64,000 nucleotides of DNA from DASXVX01 sp036504075 (GCA_036504075.1 DASXVX010000012.1:1-64000); one strand, 5' to 3'; positions 48,724 to 57,473 are shown, counted from the stretch's first letter. Notes: generated by a model not told the origin, from the letters alone. Program-made: numbers and translations.

Positions 48724-50775
48724 ATGCGCACACGACCCTGGCTGGCAGGTCTTATCGGTCTGCCGCTCCTGCTCACCACCGCGCTTCCGGCGCCGGCCGT
48801 CCAGGCCGCCGCCCCGGTCCGGGTGATCCTCGACGGCCGGACGCTGGCCCTGGACTCGGCTCCGCTGATTCTGGACGACCGGACATTCGTACCCCTGCGC
48901 GGGGTCTTTGAAGCCATGGGCGCCACGGCGGTCTGGAACGGGGAGACCCGCAGCGTGGAGGTGACCCGGGGCGACGCCTACCTGCGGCTCACCCTGGGCC
49001 GCAAGCTTGCCTGCCTCAGCGCGGACTGCACCAGGGCGGCCGTTCTGGACGCGCCCGCCCGGTTGGTGGACAGCCGCACGTACGTCCCGGTCCGCTTTAT
49101 CGCGCAGGCGATGGGCGCCAAGGTCTCCTGGGAAGACGCCCGGCGGGCCGTGGTCATCGATACGGCCCGAACCCCCGATACCCAGCCGAACGCGGTGGCG
49201 CTCGCCTCCGTCACCCCGGGCCAGACCGTTGCCCGCCCGGTCATGCTCCAGGCCGCCGCCGAGGGCGGCACCGGCGTGCAGTTCTATCTGCTGGATCCCG
49301 CCACCGGCATGGGCACCATCGTCGCCGCCGGCGCCGACCCGAAAGGCGCCTACACCTACGCCCCGGACCCGGCCGTGCAGGGTCCCCGGCTGCTGGTTGC
49401 CGCCGTCCGGGATACGTCCGGCGTCACGCGGTATTCCGACCCGGTGCCGGTGCAATTGGCCCCGGACCCGCAGGTGAGCCTGACCGGCCTCGAGTTCTAT
49501 GGCCTGGTGGACGGGCCCATCAGCTTCAGCTCCACCCAGACGTTCCCGGCGACTCACGTGGCCTACCGGCTGATCAACCCCGACGGCACCGTGGAAGACC
49601 TGGGCACCAACGGCCCCGGCGACAAGCTGACCTGGTACCCGCAGGTCAGCCACAACGGCGACCGGACGATCCAGGCCATCGCTTACGACCGTCATGGCAC
49701 CGCCTACCCATCAGCGCCGATTCCGGTCAAAGTCCAGTCCGGTTACCGGGCGGTCCTTTCCGGCGTGACGGACGGCGCCACGCTGACCCGGTCCGTCACA
49801 CTCAGCGTCACCCGCAACTACCCGGTCGACGGCGTCAAGTATGTCCTGGACGATCAGGTGCTGGGCTGGGGCCTCAGCTATACCTGGAATTTCGGTCCGG
49901 AGGCCAACGGCCCCCACAAGCTCTCCGTGGAAGTAACGGCCAAGGATGGCACCGTCCGGACCATCGGGCCCATCAGCTTCACGGTGAACGTGACGCCCAC
50001 CGTCCGGCTGTCCGGGGTGGGTCCCGACCAGGTCGTGACCGGCCCGGCCACTCTGAAAGTCTCGGCCAACGTCCCGCTGTCCGGCTCTGTCGAATACTAC
50101 GTCAGCGACGCCGGCGGCCAGTTGCAGTTGGCAGGCCGTGGTGCCCCGGATGGGTCCTTTGCCTGGACTCCGACCGCCAAGGATGCCGGCCCGCGGAGCG
50201 TCCAGGCGGTGGCCAGGGATGCCGCCGGCAACGTGCTCAAGACCAGTGTGATCAAGTTCCGGGTCTACCTGGGCAAGGTCTACGGCCCGGTGGCCCTGGT
50301 GCCGAAAACCGACTTCAAGGACCTGGCAGTCAAGCTCTCCCTCCCCGTCTACCGGGAGGTCGGACTGTCGGCCGCGCTTCAGGTGGCCCAGGCGATGCTG
50401 GAGACCGGTTCCGGCCAGTCGGTGCCGGTCGACAAATACACCGGCCAGCTCTCCTACAACCTCTTCGGCATCAAGGGGACCGGCCCCAACGGGACGATTA
50501 CCTCCAACACGTGGGAAGAGTACGGCGGCGTCGCCTATCGGGTGGACGCCGAGTTCCGGGCCTATCACAACGTGGCGGAGTCCTGGCGGGACCACGCCGA
50601 CATTCTGCTGGTCCGGCCCTGGTACGCCCCGGTTCGGGCGGTAATGCCCGACCCGGTCCTTGGCGCCTGGGCGCTGAAGCGGTCCGGCTACGCGACCGAC
50701 TCGGCGTACCCCACCAAGCTGATCAATATCATGAAGGCCAATAACCTGTTTATGCTGGATCAGTTCGAGTTCTAG
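48724..50775 (+). CDS. Secreted cell-wall glucosaminidase with copper-amine-oxidase-like and Ig-like domains
   Basis: A 683-residue exported protein: signal peptide (about 1-30), a copper amine oxidase N-terminal-like (stalk) domain pair (about 33-148: RVILDGRTLALDSAPLILDDR, TFVPLRGVFEAMGA, TYVPVRFIAQAMGAKVSW), four or so Ig-like beta units (about 155-515), and a C-terminal glucosaminidase domain (about 535-683) with LQVAQAMLETGSGQS containing the catalytic Glu, NLFGIKGTG and AYHNVAESWRDHADIL. It should cleave peptidoglycan glycan strands during wall remodelling. Preceded by a structured leader. Confidence 0.88.
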   Translation: MRTRPWLAGLIGLPLLLTTALPAPAVQAAAPVRVILDGRTLALDSAPLILDDRTFVPLRGVFEAMGATAVWNGETRSVEVTRGDAYLRLTLGRKLACLSADCTRAAVLDAPARLVDSRTYVPVRFIAQAMGAKVSWEDARRAVVIDTARTPDTQPNAVALASVTPGQTVARPVMLQAAAEGGTGVQFYLLDPATGMGTIVAAGADPKGAYTYAPDPAVQGPRLLVAAVRDTSGVTRYSDPVPVQLAPDPQVSLTGLEFYGLVDGPISFSSTQTFPATHVAYRLINPDGTVEDLGTNGPGDKLTWYPQVSHNGDRTIQAIAYDRHGTAYPSAPIPVKVQSGYRAVLSGVTDGATLTRSVTLSVTRNYPVDGVKYVLDDQVLGWGLSYTWNFGPEANGPHKLSVEVTAKDGTVRTIGPISFTVNVTPTVRLSGVGPDQVVTGPATLKVSANVPLSGSVEYYVSDAGGQLQLAGRGAPDGSFAWTPTAKDAGPRSVQAVARDAAGNVLKTSVIKFRVYLGKVYGPVALVPKTDFKDLAVKLSLPVYREVGLSAALQVAQAMLETGSGQSVPVDKYTGQLSYNLFGIKGTGPNGTITSNTWEEYGGVAYRVDAEFRAYHNVAESWRDHADILLVRPWYAPVRAVMPDPVLGAWALKRSGYATDSAYPTKLINIMKANNLFMLDQFEF

Positions 50776-50783
50776 ACAGCAAC

Positions 50784-50811
50784 GAGGGCGCCCGTGGGGT
50801 GCCCTCTGTTT
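50784..50811 (+). terminator. Terminator after the glucosaminidase gene
   Basis: AGGGCGCCC / GGGTGCCCT stem followed by CTGTTTA. It abuts the stop of the convergent DUF1003 gene. Confidence 0.6.
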
Positions 50812-51343
50812 ACGTCTGGCGCTCTGAATTACTCCGCAGGTAGGCCATTTCCGCCAACAGCCGGGTGTTCTGCTCCTCAAGCCGGGCGACCCGCTCCAGC
50901 AGCGTCTCCAAGTGCTGCACGGTTACCGTCCGCAGGTGGACCGTCTCCACCAGGGCGTCCAGGTGGTCGTGCATCTCCTCGATTTCGGTCGCTGCGCTCA
51001 CGTTCGTCTCGAAGTCCGATTCGGCGTAGGCCCGGTCTTTGGTCCCGGATCGGTTCTGCGACATCATGATGAACGGGGCCGTGTAGGCCGCCTGGAACGA
51101 GAGCAACAGGTTCAGGGCGATAAACGGCGGCTGGTCGAAATGGAAGCGCGCCGTGGCGCTCAGGCTGTTCCACAGAATCCAGAGCGCCAGCATGCTCGAC
51201 TGCCATCCGATGAACTTCCACGAACCGACAGTCTTCGCCACCGTATCCGCAAACCGGTCGCCCCGGGTCGCCGTCGCCTGAAACAGCCGCTCAATGTCCT
51301 CCGCCTGGGCCTTGGCCAGCGCTCTGGCTTCCTGCGAACTCAA
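50810..51343 (-). CDS. DUF1003 family membrane protein
   Basis: A 177-residue protein with the DUF1003 core: FADTVAKTVGSWKFIGWQSSMLALWILWNS, FDQPPFIALNLLLSFQAAYTAPFIMMSQNR (two helices, each seen in parts), then a C-terminal coiled coil (HLETLLERVARLEEQNTRLL). Family function is not firmly known. TTG 51343 follows GAGGGTGG closely. A TTG at 51346 is an alternative. Confidence 0.85.
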   Translation of the reverse strand: MSSQEARALAKAQAEDIERLFQATATRGDRFADTVAKTVGSWKFIGWQSSMLALWILWNSLSATARFHFDQPPFIALNLLLSFQAAYTAPFIMMSQNRSGTKDRAYAESDFETNVSAATEIEEMHDHLDALVETVHLRTVTVQHLETLLERVARLEEQNTRLLAEMAYLRSNSERQT

Positions 51344-51432
51344 CAACCACCCTCGCCCCCATCCTGATTCGTGTGATCCAAATTCTAGCACTCGGACGCA
51401 GGGGTGACTAGTTCCCCAAAAGCCACCCACAC

Positions 51433-51502
51433 ATAGTTGCCTCCCGCCTTTTGCCCCGCAAAAGTCTGCCGGCCGCGATGGCGACTGACGGAGTCAGTCG
51501 CG
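51433..51502 (-). repeat. Dispersed hairpin repeat (copy 2)
   Basis: Reverse-orientation copy of the element at 20266-20432: GCGACTGAC-GGA-GTCAGTCGC hairpin, GGCCGGCAGAC, TTTTGCGGGGCAAAA-type hairpin, GGCGGGAGGCAACTAT. It lacks the tandem units of copy 1. It lies in the gap between two minus-strand genes. Confidence 0.85.
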
Positions 51503-51532
51503 AACAGAAGCGCCCGCCGTCGTGGCGGGCGC
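51503..51532 (-). terminator. Terminator of the glycerophosphodiesterase gene
   Basis: GCGCCCGC / GCGGGCGC stem with seven-base loop and TTCTGTT on the minus strand. Confidence 0.72.
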
Positions 51533-51537
51533 CTGCA

Positions 51538-52476
51538 TTATCGCTTCCCCATCTCCTTCAGCACCTTGACCGCCCGGTCCGGGAAGTCCGTAATGATGCC
51601 GTCGGCACCGACTTCAATCAGGTGGCGCATGGTCGCCTCGTCGTTAACCGTCCAGTAGTGGACCTTAATGCCCAGCTTATGCGCCCGGTTGATCAGTCGG
51701 GGTGTGTCCAGGTGAATGGTGAACGGCCCCAATTTCTGCGACACCGGCAGTTGGAAACAGTCCCGGGTCGGGTTGTACAGCCAATCGAGGTGCGGAAGCC
51801 AGTATGCCGCAAAGATATACATGTCCGGCTGATCGGCGCTTACCGCCGTCCGCTCGCCCACCAGTTTGGTCCACCGGTCGGTCGGCCCGCTGGGGAGGGA
51901 GTTGATCAGGATCTTATCCTCCATACCGTATTTGCGGACGACATCCCAGACTGCATGCTCCATCGGCGGGTCCACCTGTTTGATCTCGATGTTCACCCGC
52001 TTGCCCGGAAACTTCTCAAACACTTCCGCCAGGGTGGGAATCTTGATTCCCTGGTTCCGGAAGGGATGAGTCTTGCCGTCGTCCGGCGTAAAACCGTAGC
52101 CGAAGTCGAACGTCTGGAGTTCGGCGAACGTGTGGTCCTTGATCTGCCCCTTGCCGTTGGACATCCGGTCGATGCTGGTGTCATGGCTCACGACCACCAC
52201 GCCGTCCTTCGTCAGGCTGACGTCCAGTTCGAGAATGTCGGCCCCGACCGCTTCGGCCCGCTTGAAGGACTCGATGGTATTGGACGGGCGTTCGCCGGAG
52301 GCGCCCTGGTGGCCCAGCACCACCGGCTTCTCGTCCGCCAGGTAGGCCTTCACGAGCCGGGGGTGGATCGTGGCGACCCGGCCGATCAGCAGGCCGGCGA
52401 TGATCGCGATGACGGCGCCCCAGATGACTAACCGACGCTGCCTGGGCGACATGGGCGGTCGCAGTGGCATGGACAT
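51538..52476 (-). CDS. Glycerophosphodiester phosphodiesterase family protein, membrane anchored
   Basis: A 312-residue protein with one N-terminal helix (about 15-33) and a GDPD TIM barrel: VLGHQGASGERPSNTIESF, LELDVSLTKDGVVVVSHD, IKIPTLAEVFEKFP, NIEIKQ, HYWTVND and GADGIITDFPD. It hydrolyses glycerophosphodiesters to glycerol 3-phosphate. The first motif is HQG rather than HRG; the Arg normally contacts phosphate. ATG with GGAGGAG upstream. Confidence 0.87.
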   Translation of the reverse strand: MSMPLRPPMSPRQRRLVIWGAVIAIIAGLLIGRVATIHPRLVKAYLADEKPVVLGHQGASGERPSNTIESFKRAEAVGADILELDVSLTKDGVVVVSHDTSIDRMSNGKGQIKDHTFAELQTFDFGYGFTPDDGKTHPFRNQGIKIPTLAEVFEKFPGKRVNIEIKQVDPPMEHAVWDVVRKYGMEDKILINSLPSGPTDRWTKLVGERTAVSADQPDMYIFAAYWLPHLDWLYNPTRDCFQLPVSQKLGPFTIHLDTPRLINRAHKLGIKVHYWTVNDEATMRHLIEVGADGIITDFPDRAVKVLKEMGKR

Positions 52477-52498
52477 GGCATGACTCCTCCTTCAGCGT

Positions 52499-53131
52499 TC
52501 ACATCAGGTTGAGTAGGAATTGAAACGCCACGCCCCACATGATGACCGCCGAAATGCGGTTCAGCCAACGGAGGAAATTCCGGCCCAGGTCCTGGCCAGA
52601 TCCCCCGCTCACCGCCAGCCGCCCCAAAAAATGCCCGCCGGTCGCGAGCCCGAAAAACCAGAGCCAGGAGACGGCGATGCAGGCCAGCGTAAAGGCCAGG
52701 CGGGCCGTCCCGCCGTACTGCAGCGAGTTCGTCCCGATAACGGCCACCGTATCCAAAATGGCGTGGGGATTCAGCAGCGAAACCGAGGCCGTAAAAATCA
52801 GTTGGCGGCGCGCCGGCCACTCCTCATCGCCGGTCGTCTCCACCGCCGGGGCGCTCCGCCAGGTCAGCCAGCCGAGGACCGCCAGAAAGAGCACCCCAAC
52901 CCAGCTGAGCGCCGCCTTGAACCAGGGCACCGTCAGGACCAGCAAGGAGACGCCGGAGACGGCGACAGAGACCAGCAGCGTATCGCAGACCGAAGCGGTG
53001 AGGATCGCAGGCAGCGCTCCCGCCCACCGGCGGTGCAGCGCCCCCTGCGTTAGCACGAAGGTGTTCTGTACGCCAAGCGGCAGAATCAGCCCGAGCGCCA
53101 GCATGAAGCCGTGTAGTATTGCTGCAGACAA
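52499..53131 (-). CDS. LysE/ArgO family amino acid exporter
   Basis: A 210-residue protein with six helices: GFMLALGLILPLGVQNTFVLTQGAL (in parts), the LysE-type opening with the conserved Gly-Pro/Gln-Asn segment, FTASVSLLNPHAILDTVAVIG and FFGLATGGHFLGR. It would export basic or other amino acids. TTG start with GGAGGCG, which overlaps the end of hom (7-bp gap), so it is co-transcribed with hom. Confidence 0.88.
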   Translation of the reverse strand: MSAAILHGFMLALGLILPLGVQNTFVLTQGALHRRWAGALPAILTASVCDTLLVSVAVSGVSLLVLTVPWFKAALSWVGVLFLAVLGWLTWRSAPAVETTGDEEWPARRQLIFTASVSLLNPHAILDTVAVIGTNSLQYGGTARLAFTLACIAVSWLWFFGLATGGHFLGRLAVSGGSGQDLGRNFLRWLNRISAVIMWGVAFQFLLNLM

Positions 53132-53138
53132 GACCCGG

Positions 53139-54446
53139 TTACGCCTCCACCCGGATCACGTTGTCCACCCGGCGGACCATCGGCAGTTCCTCCAGCCGGC
53201 GGACCACCGCCCGCATCGCAGCCTCCGATACCCGGTGGGTCCGCAGTACGACTTCGGCTTCATCGCCGTTGTCCAGCCGGTCCGGCCCGCCGTTGGTCTG
53301 AATGATCTGGGCGATCGATGCACCCTCGAAGCCGAAGGCGTCCGCCACCCGGGCCAGCGTGCCGGGTTTGTCCCCGACGGTGAGCCGCAGGTAGTAGATC
53401 GATTCCACCTTCCCCATGTCCATGACCTGCTTGTCGAACAGGCAGGTGCAGGCGTCGCCCGCCCGGCGCCCCGGCGTCCGCTTCGAGAGCGCCGCCGCGA
53501 TCAGATCGCCCACCACCGCCGAAGCCGTCGGCCCGGCGCCTGCGCCCCGGCCCATAAACATGGTCTCGCCGATCGGATCGCCCAGCGTGAAGATGGCGTT
53601 CAGCGACCCACTCACCGCTGCCAGCGGATGCTCGGCGGGAATGAAAGCCGGATGCACCCGGGCTTCAATCTCCCCGTCCACTTCCTTGGCAATGGCCAGC
53701 AGTTTGATCGTCCACCCCAGCCGCTTGCCGTACTCGATATCCCGCGGCGTAATTTTCGTAATGCCTTCCGTAAAGACCATCCCCGGCTTCACCCGCGTCA
53801 TGAACGCGATCGAAGCCAGAATCGCCAGCTTGCGGCCCGCGTCCAGCCCCTCGACATCGGCCGTGGGGTCGGGTTCGGCGTAGCCCAAGTCCTGAGCCTC
53901 TTTCAAGGCCACCTCATACGGCTTGCCGAACTGCGACATTTGCGTGAGGATGTAGTTCGTCGTGCCGTTGACAATGCCCATCACTTTCTGCATCCGGTTA
54001 GCCGCCATGCCTTCCTTCAGCGGCCGGATGACCGGAATACCGCCGCCCACGCTGGCTTCAAAGTAAAGCTCGGCGTCGCCGATGTCGCCGGCGTCGTACA
54101 GGTTCTGGCCATACTCCGCCATGACGTCCTTGTTGGCCGTGACCACGGTCTTACCGGCCTTCAGGGCTTCGACCATGTAGCTGCGGGCCGGCTCGATTCC
54201 ACCCATCAGTTCCACCACAATCTTGATCGACGGATCCCCGAGAATCTCCGAAACGTCTTCCGTCAGCGGCAAGCCTTCTGCTCCCGGGCGGGGCTTCTTG
54301 GGGTCCCGCACCAGGACTTTGGCCACTTCCAGGTGGAGGCCGGTCGTCGCGCGGATGATCTCGCCGTTCTCCCGCAGGAGTTTGGCCACACCCGCTCCAA
54401 CCGTTCCAAGGCCCAGAAGGCCGATTCGCATCGTCGTGTTCTCCAT
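53139..54446 (-). CDS. hom: Homoserine dehydrogenase
   Basis: A 435-residue enzyme reducing aspartate semialdehyde to homoserine, precursor of threonine and methionine. It has the NAD(P) site IGLLGLGTVGAGVAKLL, VVTANKDVMAEYG, the active-site region FEASVGGGIPVIRPLKEG and NGTTNYILTQM, plus a C-terminal ACT domain (about 350-435) for threonine control. ATG 54446 lies 13 bases after GAGGAGG; the ATG five codons on is an alternative. Downstream is the LysE exporter. Confidence 0.95.
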   Translation of the reverse strand: MENTTMRIGLLGLGTVGAGVAKLLRENGEIIRATTGLHLEVAKVLVRDPKKPRPGAEGLPLTEDVSEILGDPSIKIVVELMGGIEPARSYMVEALKAGKTVVTANKDVMAEYGQNLYDAGDIGDAELYFEASVGGGIPVIRPLKEGMAANRMQKVMGIVNGTTNYILTQMSQFGKPYEVALKEAQDLGYAEPDPTADVEGLDAGRKLAILASIAFMTRVKPGMVFTEGITKITPRDIEYGKRLGWTIKLLAIAKEVDGEIEARVHPAFIPAEHPLAAVSGSLNAIFTLGDPIGETMFMGRGAGAGPTASAVVGDLIAAALSKRTPGRRAGDACTCLFDKQVMDMGKVESIYYLRLTVGDKPGTLARVADAFGFEGASIAQIIQTNGGPDRLDNGDEAEVVLRTHRVSEAAMRAVVRRLEELPMVRRVDNVIRVEA

Positions 54447-54501
54447 GGCTGCACCCAGGCCTCCTCTTGAGATATATTCTGGTAAATTTCGCAGACACGC
54501 C

Positions 54502-54532
54502 GAACCTTCCTGCTACCGTGACAAGAAAGGTT
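54502..54532. repeat. Inverted repeat in the hom/HhH divergent region
   Basis: GAACCTT and AAGGTTC arms about 17 bases apart between divergent genes. Possible operator; no regulator is adjacent. Confidence 0.3.
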
Positions 54533-54561
54533 CTATAGTTCGAACGGCGAATTCGTGAGGC

Positions 54562-55209
54562 ATGAACACACGCGCACTTTACGATCACGCGTTGACGCAT
54601 CTGGAGGCCACGGACCCCGACCCGCAGGGATGCCTGGCCAAATGGCGGGCCGAGCGGCCGGAGCGCTGCACCGACCGGGACCTGCTCATGGAGTATGGCT
54701 GGGTTGTCATCGCCTGTGGCCTTACCCCGCACGTGGTCTACAAGCACTGGCCTGCCCTCACCGAAGCGTTCTGGGACTGGCACCCGGAAGCGGTCGCGAA
54801 ACGCCCCCTGGACGTCCGTATCGCCGCCCTGGGCGTCATGAGGAACCCGCGGAAAATCGGCCACATTATCGATTTCGCCGAAGACCTGGCCCGGGCGCCG
54901 GGACTGATGGTGCGCCTCGCCGCGGCCCCGGTAAAAGAGGTGCTGGCGAAGCTCTCCACGCTCCCCTTCGTCGGGGCCAACAACCGCTACCACCTGGCCC
55001 GCAACCTCGGGTACGACGTGGTGGTGAAGACCGGCCCCGTGCCGAGGCTGGCGGCTTTTCTCGAGACCACCGCCGAAGATCTGTGCCGCCGCATCGCCGA
55101 TGAAACCGGCGAGCGCATCCGCACGGTCGACCTGGTGCTCTGGAACTGGGGCTACCAGGTCGGCGACCAGGCCATGAAAGAGATGGCCTCGCTATTTCGC
55201 CTGCTCTAA
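54562..55209 (+). CDS. HhH-GPD-like DNA glycosylase family protein, catalytic Asp apparently missing
   Basis: A 215-residue all-helical protein resembling the 3-methyladenine/8-oxoguanine glycosylase-like family: LMEYGWVVIACGLTPHVVYKHWPAL, AALGVMRNPRKIGHIIDFAEDLA, hairpin-helix LSTLPFVGANNRYHLARNLG and the end TVDLVLWNWGYQ, each seen in parts. In the family an Asp follows the hairpin (K-P-D-x-H type); here the segment reads VVKTGPVPRLA without it. It may bind DNA without base excision, or use another residue. Convergent 18-bp overlap with the helicase gene. Confidence 0.65.
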   Translation: MNTRALYDHALTHLEATDPDPQGCLAKWRAERPERCTDRDLLMEYGWVVIACGLTPHVVYKHWPALTEAFWDWHPEAVAKRPLDVRIAALGVMRNPRKIGHIIDFAEDLARAPGLMVRLAAAPVKEVLAKLSTLPFVGANNRYHLARNLGYDVVVKTGPVPRLAAFLETTAEDLCRRIADETGERIRTVDLVLWNWGYQVGDQAMKEMASLFRLL

Positions 55210-57162
55210 CGGGGCAAACCCCGCCACCCGCTCCAGGTCGTCGGTCCGCTCCGCATCCTCCGGCAGCACGTCCAGCACGTCGTCCGCCCAAGGTTCGGCG
55301 AGGAACGACCGGTCCAGCAAGGCCAGCACGCCCCGGTCCTGCGTCGTCCGAATCAGCCGGCCCGCCCCCTGCTTCAGCTTCAGCAGCATCTCCGGCACGT
55401 CGACGGCCAGCGTGGGGTCCTCCCCCAGGGCCTCGGCCTGGGCCCGGCGCTCCCGAATCAGCGGGTCGTGCGCCGGGAACGGCAGGTGCGGGATGGCGCA
55501 GCAGGAGAGCGAAGCCCCCGGCACGTCCACCCCTTCCCAGAAAGTCGACCCGAACAGCACCGACGAAAGGTCGCTCCGGAACCGCTCCAGCATGGCGCCC
55601 CGGTCGCCGTCGCCCTCGAAGAGGAGCGTCCACGGCAACGCCAGGGGCGCCAGCTTTTGCTTATACCGGCGCACCTCCGCCAGCGAGTTCAGCAGCACCA
55701 GCGTCCGGCCGTTCATGGCGCGAATGACCGCCAGCGTCTGCTCAATCTCATCCCCGTCCGCCGGCGGCTGGTAGACCAGCGCCTGCTCACCCAGATCAAA
55801 CGGCACGCCCACTTTCGAGGCGTCGTACTCCTTCAGTTGCAGCACCCGGGCCATGTAGCCCGGCTCCAAGGTCGCCGAAGAGAAAATCAGCGGCGTGCCG
55901 GGAGTCAGCCGCCCCGGCCCGAACAGCGTCAGCGGACGCCGGGGCACCACCCAGAGGTCCTCCCCTTCCACCCAGGGCACCGACTGCTCTGACCGGAACA
56001 GCGCCAGCGCCGCCGTCACGTCATCCAGCCGCCCCTGAAACGCCCGCAAGGTTAGCTCGACTTCGTGGCCCTCGTTCATGGCCTCTTCGGTCGACATCTC
56101 GTCCTGCAGTCCGGCGACCGCCCGGACCAGCCGTTCGGCGGCCGCCATGACCGCCCCCTCCCGGGAGACGTCCCGCTTGCCCTCTCCCGGCTGCGCCGCC
56201 GCCAGCGTCGTGGTCACGAACTCCCGGCTCGCCCGCTTGGCGCCCGCCAGCGCCTTCACCAGGAACTCATGGCTCGCCCGCCGGGCCTCCGCGAGGGCAT
56301 AGGACAGCCCCGGCCGGTCGGCATACTCCGCAATCAGCTCCAGCGTGTTCTTCAGCCGCCGGGCGCTCAGTTGAAAGCCCTGGATTCGCTGCCAGGTCTC
56401 CGGCAAGTGATGCCCCTCGTCGAGCACCACCCCCGAGTAGGCCGGCAGAAAGGGCATCTGCCGCCCTTCCTGTCGGTCCGCCCGGGTCAGCAGGTCCCGG
56501 GCAAAGAGCCGGTGGTCGCAGACGACCAGGTCCCCGGCCTCCCGGTACTGCCGCCGGGCCGCCATCACATGGCAGTGTCCCCGCCGGTTACAGGTGTCGC
56601 ACGGCAGCGACGGATCCCAGCCAAAATGGCCCCAGAGTTCATCCGCAACCTCAGGCACTTCGGTCCGGGCACCGGTCGCCGTCTTCCCGGCCCAGTCCTG
56701 GAACGCCTTCCAGCCCTTCAGATGCTGCTCGGTAAACATCCGGTCCACCTTGATTTCGCACACGTACTCCCCGGGGTCCGCTGCCACCCGGGCGTCAATG
56801 TCCAGGTGCAGAAGCCGGGAGAGCGTCTGGATGTCGCCGTCCGGGTTCCCCAGCTGCGCCTGCAGCACCCCCGTGGCGCTCGCGACCAGCACCGGCTTCC
56901 CCTTGAAGCGGGCATAACAGACCGCCGGGAGCAGGTAGGCAAAGGTTTTCCCCGTGCCCGGCCCCGCTTCCGCGAAGAGCGTCGTCCCGTCCGCCAGCGC
57001 CCGAGCCATCCGGAACGCCGTATAGATCTGCTCTTCCCGGACTTCGTAGCCCCGGGCCGGCAGTTCATCGTAGAAGACCCGCCCCAGCCAGTCCGTAAGC
57101 TGGGTGCTGAACTCCTGCTGGTTACGGGCGGCAAACGGCAACTTCGTCCAACTGATCTGCAA
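55192..57162 (-). CDS. DinG/XPD-type superfamily 2 DNA helicase
   Basis: A 656-residue helicase: motif I AEAGPGTGKTFAYLLPA (about 63-80), motif Ia VASATGVLQAQL, four cysteines (YVCEI, then CDTCNRRGHC) for an iron-sulfur cluster, DEAH-like VVLDEGHHLPE, motif III FSSATL, motif V LFGSTFWEGVDVPG and motif VI QGAGRLIRTTQDRG. It would unwind DNA 5' to 3' in repair. TTG start with GGGAGGGG upstream. Divergent from the orphan promoter at 57233. Confidence 0.92.
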   Translation of the reverse strand: MQISWTKLPFAARNQQEFSTQLTDWLGRVFYDELPARGYEVREEQIYTAFRMARALADGTTLFAEAGPGTGKTFAYLLPAVCYARFKGKPVLVASATGVLQAQLGNPDGDIQTLSRLLHLDIDARVAADPGEYVCEIKVDRMFTEQHLKGWKAFQDWAGKTATGARTEVPEVADELWGHFGWDPSLPCDTCNRRGHCHVMAARRQYREAGDLVVCDHRLFARDLLTRADRQEGRQMPFLPAYSGVVLDEGHHLPETWQRIQGFQLSARRLKNTLELIAEYADRPGLSYALAEARRASHEFLVKALAGAKRASREFVTTTLAAAQPGEGKRDVSREGAVMAAAERLVRAVAGLQDEMSTEEAMNEGHEVELTLRAFQGRLDDVTAALALFRSEQSVPWVEGEDLWVVPRRPLTLFGPGRLTPGTPLIFSSATLEPGYMARVLQLKEYDASKVGVPFDLGEQALVYQPPADGDEIEQTLAVIRAMNGRTLVLLNSLAEVRRYKQKLAPLALPWTLLFEGDGDRGAMLERFRSDLSSVLFGSTFWEGVDVPGASLSCCAIPHLPFPAHDPLIRERRAQAEALGEDPTLAVDVPEMLLKLKQGAGRLIRTTQDRGVLALLDRSFLAEPWADDVLDVLPEDAERTDDLERVAGFAPLEQAK

Positions 57163-57232
57163 GGAGACCCCTCCCGCCGGTCGATACTCTCGGCCCGCCT
57201 AGTGTACTACCAGATTCGGATCACTTACAGGC

Positions 57233-57261
57233 TTGAAATTTTAGGAAATTCGTGGTACACT
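57233..57261 (+). promoter_or_regulatory. Orphan sigma-A promoter
   Basis: TTGAAA (57233-57238), 17 bases, TACACT (57256-57261), pointing to the right into an intergenic region without a plus-strand gene. Confidence 0.65.
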
Positions 57262-57267
57262 GAGGGT

Positions 57268-57311
57268 GAAGTGAAGGGCTGTAGCGCAAACGCGTTACAG
57301 CCTTCTTTGTT
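57268..57311 (+). ncRNA. Predicted very short transcript ending in an intrinsic terminator
   Basis: From the promoter at 57233-57261 a start near 57268 is expected. Only about nine bases later the hairpin GGCTGTAGCGC-AAAC-GCGTTACAGCC (57277-57302) begins, followed by TTCTTTGTT. The product would be about 43 nt. No ORF lies on it. Confidence 0.4.
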
Positions 57312-57344
57312 GGCGTCTGCCCGTTGGCGGCTGTAATTGGAGGC

Positions 57345-57358
57345 TGTATAAGTATACA
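57345..57358. repeat. Palindrome TGTATA-AG-TATACA
   Basis: Perfect 6-bp half sites two bases apart in an A/T-rich island of the 57163-57473 gap. Operator-like; no cognate regulator known. The gap holds no gene. Confidence 0.4.
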
Positions 57359-57436
57359 CTTCATCCAGCGAACTACTACCCCGCCTGCCATAAGATGCTA
57401 CCATTGAGGCCAAAACATTCACTGCGGCAAAGACAT

Positions 57437-57464
57437 GACTCCCGCCGGCCGCCCGGCGGGAGTC
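57437..57464 (-). terminator. Terminator after the first P5C dehydrogenase gene
   Basis: GACTCCCGCCGG / CCGGCGGGAGTC, a perfect 12-bp stem with four-base loop; the minus-strand tail ATGTCTTTG is a weak T tract. Confidence 0.7.
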
Positions 57465-57473
57465 TCGTTGTGC

